Source: JAOZMY01 sp964577975 (GTDB taxonomy: Bacteria > Desulfobacterota > S145-22). Taken from it: a stretch of DNA of 20,643 nt. A program made the translations under genes and the position numbers. Shown piece after piece: positions 13,545-20,643 of the stretch. The stretch spans positions 1-20,643 of the forward strand of contig CAZOBB010000017.1 of the NCBI GenBank assembly GCA_964577975.1, written 5' to 3'. How positions within the stretch are numbered: position 1 is the stretch's first letter; each line of letters begins with the position of its first letter. The notes beneath the pieces were generated by a model. The model saw nothing but the letters and a program-made list of their open reading frames with translations. It did no database searches and was not told where the DNA came from.

Positions 13545-16500
13545 CACGCTGCCACCTCGTTTTCATCATATATGGCATCACACTTGGCTATGACCTGAAC
13601 ATCCCTAAAATATTGAAGCTCAATGGCCTTGCCCGGACATTCCGCTGCGCAAACCCCACACCCATGACACTTGATGGGATCGATCTCGGCCTTTCCCCTT
13701 TCATTGATAACCGGCACCGAGTAAGGGCAGGCGCGGACACACGTGAGGCAAGCCGCACATTTTTCCTCCTCCACCACGGCCACAACACCGCCAACGGAGA
13801 TGGAATCCCGGGCCAAAATCGTTCCCGCCCTCGCCGCAGCCGCTGCCGCTTGAGCAATCGATTCCGAAATGGTTTTAGGCGAATGGGCAAGGCCACAGAC
13901 ATAGATGCCGTCCGTCGCAAAGTCAACCGGGCGGAGTTTCATGTGGGCCTCCAAAAAGAAACCATCCGCCATTCTCGGAACCTTCAGCATCAACGCCAAT
14001 TCCTCATTTTCCCTTGGAATTGTCGCGGAGGAAAGCACAAGGGTGTCGGGATGGACCGTTATTCGCCGCTTGATGAGGGGTTCGAAGAACGTCACGGTCA
14101 ATCTTCCATCCTTCTCTTCCACCACGGGTTTGTCTTTCACGTCATATCGAACAAAGACGATTCCTCGCCGCCGCGCCTCCCTGTAGTACGGCTCCATCAA
14201 CCCATACGTTCGTATATCACGATAAAGAACCATGACCTGGGCGTCGGGGTTCTTGTCCTTGAGCCGCAAGGCGTTCTTGATGGCTGTGGAACAGCAGACC
14301 CGACTACAATAGGGACGCTCTTCATCCCTTGACCCCACACACTGTATCATCACCACCGTGTTCTGGCCAAGGGAGAATTGGGGCTCTTCCACGAGTTTTT
14401 TCTCAAATTCGAGCTGGGTCATGACGTGTTCGTTCTGGCCGTAGAGATATTCGTCGGGCTTCAATTCCTCTCCACCTGTCGCGACAATCACCACCCCATG
14501 TTCCAGCTTTCGATAATACATCCCTGGCGCCACCATGATGCCGGTCGAAAAGTTTCCCTGTGTTCCCGAAAAATCGACGACAAGGGCATTGGTAATGACG
14601 TGGATTCTTTCATCTTCCTCTACTTGCTGGATCAGGTTCGAAAGAAACGCTTGAACGTCCTTTCCCTCAATGGTGAAATGGATATTCTTCAGGTTGCCCC
14701 CCAACTGCGGCTCCTTCTCCACGAGGAAGACCTCGTATCCCTGCTCGGAGAGCTTCAAGGCCGCCGTCATCCCCGCCACGCCGCCTCCGATGACCAATCC
14801 TTTCTTGATGATGGGGAGAGTTTTTTCATGAAGGGGAACCAATTCTTTGGCGCTGGCCACCGCCATACGGACCAGGTCTTTTGCCTTTTCCGTCGATTCC
14901 GAGTGCATGTGCATGTGCACCCAGGAACATTGATCCCGGATGTTGGCCATCTCGAAAAGGTATTTGTTCAAACCCGCCTGACGGATGGTAGATTGAAACA
15001 GGGGTTCATGGGTCCTTGGAGAACACGACGCCACGATGACCCGGTTAAGCTTATGTTCCTCGATCATCTCTTTGATATGATCCTGCGTGTCCTGGGAACA
15101 GGTAAAAAGATTGTCCTCCGCGTAGACCACGTGCGGCAGGGTCTTGGCATAATCCCGCACAGCCGGCACATCCACGACCGATCCGATATTGACCCCGCAA
15201 TGACACACAAACACCCCGATCCGCGGCTCCTGCCCCTCTACGCTGATCTCCTCGGGAATTTCCTCATGAACCAATTCTTTCCCTCGTGCCTCCGCGAGAA
15301 GCCCCGCCGCATAGGCCACCGCGCTACTCGCCTGGGAAACGGTCTCGGGAATGTCCTTGGGCCCCTGAAAGGCCCCACAGACGAAGACACCGGGACGCGA
15401 GGTGGAAACGGGGGTAAACGGGTGGGTGTCGCAAAAACCATGCTCATTCAGGTCAACCCCTATCCTCCGCGACAGCTTCCTGGCCTCCCTCGAGGCCTCC
15501 AGCCCCACGGAAAGGACAACCATCTGAAAGGTTTCGTGAACCAGGTTTCCATCCTCATCTTGGTACGTCAATATGAGGTCCTTCGTTCCCGGATCCTCCA
15601 CCACCCGAGAAATCATGGATCGCACGAATTTAACCCCGAACTGGGTTTTCGCCCGCTCGTAATAGGCATCAAACCCTTTTCCAAAAGCCCGGATATCCAT
15701 GTAGAAGATGGTGGTTTCTATACCTTCCAAATGCTCCTTCGCAATAATGGCCTCCTTCGTGGCATACATACAACAAACGGAGGAACAATAGGGATGGTCC
15801 GTATCCCGACTACCCACGCACTGGATGAAAGCAATCTTCTGGGGAATATCCCCATCCGACGGGCGCATGACGGTGCTGCTATAAGGACCCGTGGCACTGA
15901 GCATCCGCTCAAACTCGATGGAGGATACCACATTGGGATACCGTCCATATCCATACTCTCCCTTGTGGAGAGGATTATATTCATCAAATCCAGGAGAAAG
16001 GATAACAGCTCCCACCTGGATCCTATCTACCGTTGGGGGGATCGTGTAATCAATCGCATCCGCCTCGCACACATCGGCGCACACCCCACATCCCAGGCAG
16101 CGGCGGCAACTCAGGCAGCGCTTGGCCTCCTGAATCGCCATCTCCTCGGTGAAGCCTAGCTGAACCTCCTCGAAGGTCCTGATACGCTGCGCGACCTCCT
16201 TTTCCGGCATGGGAACGCGGGGTTCTTTCTCGATCCCCTCCCGCACATCCTCTACGGGGAAGAAGGTTTCTTCCAGTTCCCTTCCAGCCTTCAGATCCTG
16301 GCCCTTCAAATAGCGCTCGATGGAGACGGCCGCGCGCTTCCCCGCCGCCATGGCGTCGATGGCCATGGCCGGTCCCGTAACCAAATCACCACCCGCAAAA
16401 ACGCCGGGGAGATTGGTTTCCAAAGTCAACTCATCGGCAACCACTGTTCCTCGCCGCGACATCTTGAACCCAAGAGACTCGAGAAGGGACACATCCGTAC

Positions 16501-17980
16501 TTTGCCCGATCGCAGGAATGACGACATCCGCCTCAACGGAAAACTCGCTTCCCTTCACGGGGATGGGCCGACGCCTTCCCGTGGCGTCTTCCTCACTCAA
16601 GCGCATCCGCACAAACTTCACCCCGGTGACCTTCCCATTCTTACCTTCAATGGCCACCGGCGCCACAAGGTAGCGAATCGATATACCCTCTTCGAGAGCT
16701 TCCTCGATTTCTTCTTCATTCGCCGGCATCTCTTTCCGGGATCGGCGATAGCAAATCTCAACCGAGTCTGCCCCCGCCCTCAGGGCACTACGAGCCGCGT
16801 CCATGGCCACGTTTCCCCCACCAATAACGACAACATGCCCTTTCAACGAGTTCAGTTTTCCGAGATTGAGATCCCTCAAGAAATCAACCCCTGGCAAAAC
16901 CCCTTCCAGCTCTTCCCCCGGTATGTTCAATGTTTGGTTGCGATGGGCTCCTGCGGCGAAAAAGACGGCCTTGAATCCCTCATTTTCAAGATCCTCAAAG
17001 GTTTTGTCCTCGCCAAAGGCCACACCCGTGTGAATCTCCACCCCCAAGGCCCGGATCGCATCGATTTCCTTATCCAGAACCTTCCTCGGAAGCCGATAAT
17101 CCGGTATCCCCACAGCCAACATTCCTCCCGCGACCGGGAGTTTCTCAAACACATGGACCTGATAACCTTTCAAGGCCAAGTCGTTCGCACATGTTAAACC
17201 CGCTGGTCCCGCCCCAATAACGGCTACCTTTTCTTCCCGCTTTTCCCGCACTACCGGAATTGGAATCGGTTTCCCTGACGCCTCTTCGTAGTCCGCCACG
17301 AAACGTTTCAGCGCGGCAATGGCAATGGGCTCATCGACTTTGCGCCCCCTGAGGCACATCGTTTCGCAAGGATGACTGCAAATTCTTCCACACACAGAGG
17401 GGAACGGTAACTTTTTCCGTATGATAGCGAGTGATTCCTCATACCGTCCCTCGGCAATCAATCCCACGTATTCGCGCACATCCAAATGGACAGGACAAGC
17501 AATCGCACACGGTGGATCCTCCTTATCAATCACATAGGTGGAAGGAACGGCTTGGGGATAGTTGATATAGATAGCGGAACGCCCCGTCTCTCCCTCGTTA
17601 TATTCACTCAAGACCTCCAAGGGACAGTTCTGGGTACACAGTCCGCAACCGGTACACTTCTCGGGATCGACCCGTTTCGTGTGTCTCGCGACGGTTGCCG
17701 TGAAATTTCCCGGTTCCCCTTCCAAGCTCATAAGATCGGCATGCGTTATGAGTTCGATGTTGGGATCCCGCGCCACCTCGACGAGCTTCGGAGACATGAT
17801 ACACATACTGCAATCATTGGTTGGGAAGGTCTTATCCAACTGGGACATGGTCCCCCCAATGTTCGCCCCTTTTTCCAAGAGGTAAACCTTGAATCCCGAC
17901 TCCGTGAGGTCGAGAGCCGCTTGCATCCCCCCGATTCCTCCCCCGACGACTAGGACCGAACCCTTTTTCTCTTGGGTCAT
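13544..17980 (-). CDS. hdrA: Giant HdrA fusion: HdrA with nested NfnB/GltD-like module, then a second HdrA
   Basis: A 1478-residue soluble flavoprotein and the likely electron hub. Residues 10-100 begin an HdrA FAD domain (GGGIGGMQ 13-20, NDCSMC 55-60). The inserted ferredoxin starts with Cys109-112-115-119 and runs to YVIDKE at 149-154. About 156-618 is then an NfnB/GltD-like NAD(P)H oxidoreductase: Fe-S cysteines 158, 162, 197, 201, 205, 209; FAD loop GAGPAG (256-261); second Rossmann GGGNVAMDAAR (387-397); and FAGGD (528-532). HdrA resumes at Cys622-625-628-631-634-638, IQCVGSRD (719-726) and VCGAFQGPKDI. From about 918 a second HdrA follows: VFVCHCG, CSPRTHEP (986-993), GGGVAGM (1065-1071) and another IQCVGSRD (1212-1219). 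Two C-terminal ferredoxin motifs are at 1408-1419 and 1438-1449. The second half lacks NDCxxC and an inserted ferredoxin. The start overlaps the upstream stop in ATGA. Confidence 0.93.
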   Translation of the reverse strand: MTQEKKGSVLVVGGGIGGMQAALDLTESGFKVYLLEKGANIGGTMSQLDKTFPTNDCSMCIMSPKLVEVARDPNIELITHADLMSLEGEPGNFTATVARHTKRVDPEKCTGCGLCTQNCPLEVLSEYNEGETGRSAIYINYPQAVPSTYVIDKEDPPCAIACPVHLDVREYVGLIAEGRYEESLAIIRKKLPFPSVCGRICSHPCETMCLRGRKVDEPIAIAALKRFVADYEEASGKPIPIPVVREKREEKVAVIGAGPAGLTCANDLALKGYQVHVFEKLPVAGGMLAVGIPDYRLPRKVLDKEIDAIRALGVEIHTGVAFGEDKTFEDLENEGFKAVFFAAGAHRNQTLNIPGEELEGVLPGVDFLRDLNLGKLNSLKGHVVVIGGGNVAMDAARSALRAGADSVEICYRRSRKEMPANEEEIEEALEEGISIRYLVAPVAIEGKNGKVTGVKFVRMRLSEEDATGRRRPIPVKGSEFSVEADVVIPAIGQSTDVSLLESLGFKMSRRGTVVADELTLETNLPGVFAGGDLVTGPAMAIDAMAAGKRAAVSIERYLKGQDLKAGRELEETFFPVEDVREGIEKEPRVPMPEKEVAQRIRTFEEVQLGFTEEMAIQEAKRCLSCRRCLGCGVCADVCEADAIDYTIPPTVDRIQVGAVILSPGFDEYNPLHKGEYGYGRYPNVVSSIEFERMLSATGPYSSTVMRPSDGDIPQKIAFIQCVGSRDTDHPYCSSVCCMYATKEAIIAKEHLEGIETTIFYMDIRAFGKGFDAYYERAKTQFGVKFVRSMISRVVEDPGTKDLILTYQDEDGNLVHETFQMVVLSVGLEASREARKLSRRIGVDLNEHGFCDTHPFTPVSTSRPGVFVCGAFQGPKDIPETVSQASSAVAYAAGLLAEARGKELVHEEIPEEISVEGQEPRIGVFVCHCGVNIGSVVDVPAVRDYAKTLPHVVYAEDNLFTCSQDTQDHIKEMIEEHKLNRVIVASCSPRTHEPLFQSTIRQAGLNKYLFEMANIRDQCSWVHMHMHSESTEKAKDLVRMAVASAKELVPLHEKTLPIIKKGLVIGGGVAGMTAALKLSEQGYEVFLVEKEPQLGGNLKNIHFTIEGKDVQAFLSNLIQQVEEDERIHVITNALVVDFSGTQGNFSTGIMVAPGMYYRKLEHGVVIVATGGEELKPDEYLYGQNEHVMTQLEFEKKLVEEPQFSLGQNTVVMIQCVGSRDEERPYCSRVCCSTAIKNALRLKDKNPDAQVMVLYRDIRTYGLMEPYYREARRRGIVFVRYDVKDKPVVEEKDGRLTVTFFEPLIKRRITVHPDTLVLSSATIPRENEELALMLKVPRMADGFFLEAHMKLRPVDFATDGIYVCGLAHSPKTISESIAQAAAAAARAGTILARDSISVGGVVAVVEEEKCAACLTCVRACPYSVPVINERGKAEIDPIKCHGCGVCAAECPGKAIELQYFRDVQVIAKCDAIYDENEVAA

Positions 17981-18345
17981 GATAAACCTCCCGGCGCGGT
18001 ATAGCGGTAATAGGGAACCTTCCCATCCTCAATATGATCAATTTCCACGAGATTTCTCCGGCGTAATTCCACAATATGACGCAACACATCAGCCGGTTCC
18101 ATACCTACATCTTTCGCGATAACCCTCACGGGTTTTACCTCTTCCGCAATGGCCTCACATACACGGCTTCTCGCTTCCTCCCGCTTGAGTATCTGATCCA
18201 ACGCTATTTGAAACTGCCTTTCGGTATAAATTTCCCCATACACATTCTTTTCTTCCACCATAATGGGCTTTTTTTCCAAAAGGGCACGAATCTTCTTCGC
18301 GCTAAAAGGATCCCATTTTTCAATGAATGCTAGTTTTTCTTCCAT
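17977..18345 (-). CDS. Small winged-helix-like protein inside the hdr operon
   Basis: A 122-residue cytoplasmic protein. The N-terminal half is helical and charged (EKLAFIEKWDPF, KKIRALLEKKP, TERQFQIALDQILKREEARS). Residues about 72-115 look like a helix-turn-helix with wing: VRVIAKDVGMEPADVLRHIVELRRRNLVEI, then a beta turn GKVPYYRY. ATG 18345 has GAGG about 7 nt upstream; GTG 18357 is possible. The stop overlaps the hdrA start in ATGA, and it lies 15 nt after hdrB2, so its production is tied to the enzyme subunits. It could be an operon regulator or an extra complex subunit that reuses a winged-helix fold. There is one cysteine, so no Fe-S cluster of its own. Confidence 0.75.
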   Translation of the reverse strand: MEEKLAFIEKWDPFSAKKIRALLEKKPIMVEEKNVYGEIYTERQFQIALDQILKREEARSRVCEAIAEEVKPVRVIAKDVGMEPADVLRHIVELRRRNLVEIDHIEDGKVPYYRYTAPGGLS

Positions 18346-18360
18346 AGTTTCCCTCACGCG

Positions 18361-19239
18361 TCACATTAATCCCGCATTTTCGAGGACCCCTCTCGGGTTC
18401 ACAAAATGCTTCTTCCAGTGTCCTTGAGGAAACGAATGCCCCAACGCCAAGGCTAAAAGCTCCGTGATGTAAAAGACGGGTAGGTTTGCGGGATGATTGT
18501 ACTCCGGTTTGCTCCCCGACTGCATCAAATCGAGATTCATCTGACAGAGGGTGCAGGTCGTGACAATGGCATTTGCTCCAACCCGTTGAGCATTGTCCAA
18601 AATATGTTTGCTCAACCGGCATACGATCGATTCTTCCGTGATATTCAGGCTTGCACCACAACAATCCATTTTCGAAGGCCACGGAACCGCCTCTGCCCCC
18701 AAGGCCTCTACCACGCGATCCATGTAAACCGGGTTCTCTTGGTCATCGGAAGCCTTCCCATGAGGGACTCGTGTCAAGAGACACCCATAATAGGAGACCA
18801 CTTTCAATCCCTTCAACGGCCTTTTCACTGCCTGTTTAATCTTTTTCAATCCCACATCATCAATCAAGATCTCTAGGATATTCCTGACTTCCACGCTTCC
18901 CTTATACTCTAACGGTTCGATCAGCTCGTTCACCTCCAAGAGGAGCTCTTCATCTGCTTGGAGCTTACGATTCGCCAGCAAGAATCGATGATAACACGCC
19001 GAACAGGGGGCAAACAGAGGTAATCCCTCCCTCTCCGCAATCGCCAAATCCCTCGCAGGCAAGGCCATCGCGAGAGATTCGTTCAGGCTGTGTGCCGCCG
19101 TGGCACCACAACAATTCCAATCCGGAACCTCTTTCAACTCAATCCCCAAACTTCCAAACGAAACCTTGATGGAATCGTTGTACTCTTTCGCGGAAGAATG
19201 AAGGGAACACCCCGGAAAATAGCTGATCTTCACGCCCAT
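18361..19239 (-). CDS. hdrB: Heterodisulfide reductase subunit B-like protein (copy 2)
   Basis: A 292-residue HdrB-type subunit with both CCG modules intact: Cys11, Cys43/Cys44, Cys79, Cys82, and Cys153, Cys193/Cys194, Cys229, Cys232. These are the expected ligands of two noncubane [4Fe-4S] clusters. It is co-translated with hdrC2, sharing one base (TAATG at 19239), and is followed by the winged-helix gene. It is the HdrB copy nearer to hdrA, so it is the more likely stable partner of the HdrA fusion. The paralogue at 8115-8978 has the same layout but different residues around each CCG (WNCCGATAAH against WICCGASSAH), which may mean different substrates. Confidence 0.92.
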   Translation of the reverse strand: MGVKISYFPGCSLHSSAKEYNDSIKVSFGSLGIELKEVPDWNCCGATAAHSLNESLAMALPARDLAIAEREGLPLFAPCSACYHRFLLANRKLQADEELLLEVNELIEPLEYKGSVEVRNILEILIDDVGLKKIKQAVKRPLKGLKVVSYYGCLLTRVPHGKASDDQENPVYMDRVVEALGAEAVPWPSKMDCCGASLNITEESIVCRLSKHILDNAQRVGANAIVTTCTLCQMNLDLMQSGSKPEYNHPANLPVFYITELLALALGHSFPQGHWKKHFVNPRGVLENAGLM

Positions 19240-19817
19240 TAGCCTTTCCTCTTTGATGCACGGTCAAATATTTTCTCGATCAATTCCTTGTTTCTTACCT
19301 TTTGGGGGAAAATACTCATCTTTCCCATAAAAAACATCTTCATCCCCAGTTTGGCATCCTTCAGGAACCGCCCTTCCTTCAACTCATACCGCGCCAGTAG
19401 CTTTGTTTCATTAACACGCCCATATTCTTTGAGGGAGTCGAGAAACAGCTCGTGGAAATGAACGATGTGGGATTTCGGCGTCGTATCTCCCTGAGCCTGA
19501 TACGCCAGCCGTCGCAGCGTATCCATGACTTGAGCTATGTCTATATCGTTGGGGCACCGAACACTACACGTGTAACACGTGGCGCAGATCCATATAGAAT
19601 CCGCGCTCAGCGCCGCGTCCCGCATTCCCAGTTGGACGTACCGAATCGCCTTGTTGGGCGGCACATCCATCTCCGGAGCCAAGGGACACCCGTTGGTGCA
19701 CTTCAGGCATTGGAAGCACGCCATGACCTCTTCACCTGTCAATTGAATAACTTTCTGCGTAAAACCCGGATCGACAACGGATCCGTCAGAAACTTGTATC
19801 CTCTCGGATGGTTTCAC
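19239..19817 (-). CDS. hdrC: Heterodisulfide reductase subunit C-like protein (copy 2)
   Basis: A 192-residue soluble HdrC-type protein with two [4Fe-4S] motifs, Cys34-37-40-44 (CFQCLKCTNGCP) and Cys78-81-84-88 (CATCYTCSVRCP). A helical C-terminal half contains FHELFLDSLKEYGR and the KMSIFPQKVRNK segment seen in similar form in copy 1. Start is GTG 19817 with GGGGAG about 7 nt upstream; the next in-frame ATG would cut into the first cluster, so GTG is preferred. This makes it overlap the end of the kinase gene by 32 nt, an unusually long overlap indicating translational coupling between sensor and enzyme. Confidence 0.92.
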   Translation of the reverse strand: MKPSERIQVSDGSVVDPGFTQKVIQLTGEEVMACFQCLKCTNGCPLAPEMDVPPNKAIRYVQLGMRDAALSADSIWICATCYTCSVRCPNDIDIAQVMDTLRRLAYQAQGDTTPKSHIVHFHELFLDSLKEYGRVNETKLLARYELKEGRFLKDAKLGMKMFFMGKMSIFPQKVRNKELIEKIFDRASKRKG

Positions 19818-20643
19818 CTTTCTGCTCCCCTTTCACGGGTAGGATGATGCGGAAGGTGGTTCCTTCTCCTACTTTGCTTTCCACATCGATCCGTCCTCCG
19901 TGTTTTTCCACGATTCCATAACATACCGCTAAACCCAGTCCCGTCCCTTTTCCCACCTCCTTCGTGGTAAAAAAGGGATCAAAGATCTTGGAAAGGTTTT
20001 CCTCTGGAATACCAATCCCCGTGTCGCTAAATTCAATCGTCACATAAGACTCATCTTCACTAAGGCGCGTTTTGATCGTCAACTTCCCATTTCCCGCCAT
20101 CGCATCCGCCGCATTGACAACCATATTCATAAAAACCTGTTTAAGTTGACTGGCATTCCCCATAATCTTCGGTAGAAAGGGATCCAAATCCTTAACAATC
20201 TCGATATTATGAAAAATGGCCTGATTCTCTAGGAAGAAAAGCCCATCCACAATGGCGCGATTTACGTCCACGGGCTCGAATTTCGGCCCGCTCTGATGAC
20301 CGAATTCCAAGAGGCTCTTGACGATTTCCTTGCAGCGGGTGGTCTCCTGGACGATGCGCTTGATGTCTTCCCGCTTGGGATCGTCTTCCGGCATGTCCTC
20401 CAGCATGAGGCTGGCGTAGATGAGGATCCCCCCCAACGGATTGTTGATCTCGTGGGCCACACCCGCCGCTAGCTTTCCTACCGATGCCATCTTTTCCGAC
20501 TGGACGAGCTGAAGATGCGTTTGTTGGAGCTGCTCCTCGATCTTGAGGCGCTCCCGGAGGTCCGTGAAGATCCCCACGCTGGCGATTTCCTTCCCCTCTT
20601 CGTAGACGAGGGCGGCCGACAGCTCGATGGGAATTTCCTCCCC
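19786..20643 (-). CDS. PAS-linked sensor histidine kinase (5' end beyond the right edge)
   Basis: A partial gene: 285 C-terminal residues are visible and the frame stays open to base 20643. The visible start (GEEIPIELSAALVYEEG through IASVGIFTDLRER) is the end of a PAS domain. A short coiled coil follows, then HisKA with the H-box MASVGKLAAGVAHEINNPLGG, and a HATPase_c domain with NAADAM, DTGIGIP and GTGLGLAV. This is the HisKA class with HEINNPL seen in NtrB-like sensors. Its input domains and possible membrane segments lie outside the window. It overlaps hdrC2 by 32 nt, so it heads or lies within the hdr-met operon. Its phosphate acceptor may be the stand-alone receiver protein or the REC-PAS-kinase downstream. 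Confidence 0.93.
   Translation of the reverse strand, partial: GEEIPIELSAALVYEEGKEIASVGIFTDLRERLKIEEQLQQTHLQLVQSEKMASVGKLAAGVAHEINNPLGGILIYASLMLEDMPEDDPKREDIKRIVQETTRCKEIVKSLLEFGHQSGPKFEPVDVNRAIVDGLFFLENQAIFHNIEIVKDLDPFLPKIMGNASQLKQVFMNMVVNAADAMAGNGKLTIKTRLSEDESYVTIEFSDTGIGIPEENLSKIFDPFFTTKEVGKGTGLGLAVCYGIVEKHGGRIDVESKVGEGTTFRIILPVKGEQKGETIREDTSF

Noticed and set aside
14378..16159. A 593-codon open frame on the + strand opposite hdrA
   Set aside because: It is an antisense shadow of hdrA, produced by codon bias on the other strand. It lacks recognisable domains and is rich in His, Arg and Leu, as such shadows are, whereas the leftward frame holds every HdrA motif.
8115..17980. A classical methanogen-type heterodisulfide reductase or sulfate-reducer Hdr-Flx system
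   Set aside because: The operon contains metV and metF and no mvhA/mvhG, flxABCD or formate dehydrogenase genes. The CoM-CoB heterodisulfide substrate is not expected in this context.

Overview
The window looks like a chromosomal piece from an anaerobic bacterium of roughly balanced G+C. It carries Wood-Ljungdahl and heterodisulfide-reductase genes typical of acetogens and of Desulfobacterota- or Nitrospirota-like autotrophs. No ribosomal or tRNA marker is present, so this placement is inference from gene content. I saw no CRISPR array, insertion sequence, phage gene or tRNA.

Region 1 (1-1747): a secreted protein with a concanavalin-like N-terminal domain and an unknown C-terminal half, followed by a terminator. 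Region 2 (1793-4909): a sulfur-handling island. A rightward unit encodes an Rrf2/IscR-type regulator, serine O-acetyltransferase, a ThiS/MoaD-like sulfur carrier and a ThiF/MoeB-like E1 enzyme. A leftward unit, meeting it tail to tail, encodes a second MoaD/ThiS-like carrier and a MOSC protein. Both units start from near-consensus promoters that share sequence and spacing, including a GTAAC element 36 bases from the -35 start. Joint control by the Rrf2 protein is therefore likely. Region 3 (5003-6798): umuDC, encoding an error-prone Y-family polymerase and its self-cleaving partner. Region 4 (6864-8031): a DUF3786-like protein, a small unknown protein and an FmdB-type zinc-ribbon protein.

Region 5 (8059-20643, all leftward) is the main feature: a tightly coupled operon that runs off the right edge. 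In transcription order it encodes a PAS/histidine kinase (partial), HdrC2, HdrB2, a small winged-helix protein, a 1478-residue HdrA fusion, MvhD, MetV, MetF, a stand-alone response regulator, a REC-PAS-histidine kinase, HdrC1 and HdrB1. It ends in a strong intrinsic terminator. MetV, MetF, HdrABC and MvhD are the parts of the NADH-linked methylenetetrahydrofolate reductase complex known from Moorella thermoacetica.

Here the set is elaborated in three ways. There are two complete HdrBC pairs. HdrA is a tandem of two HdrA-like halves, with an entire NfnB/GltD-like NAD(P)H oxidoreductase nested between the two cluster motifs of its inserted ferredoxin. Three signalling genes are woven into the operon. 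No hydrogenase, formate dehydrogenase or Flx genes are present, so the nested module is the best candidate for electron entry. The inferred role is electron-bifurcating or -confurcating reduction of methylene-tetrahydrofolate, with expression or activity under two-component control.
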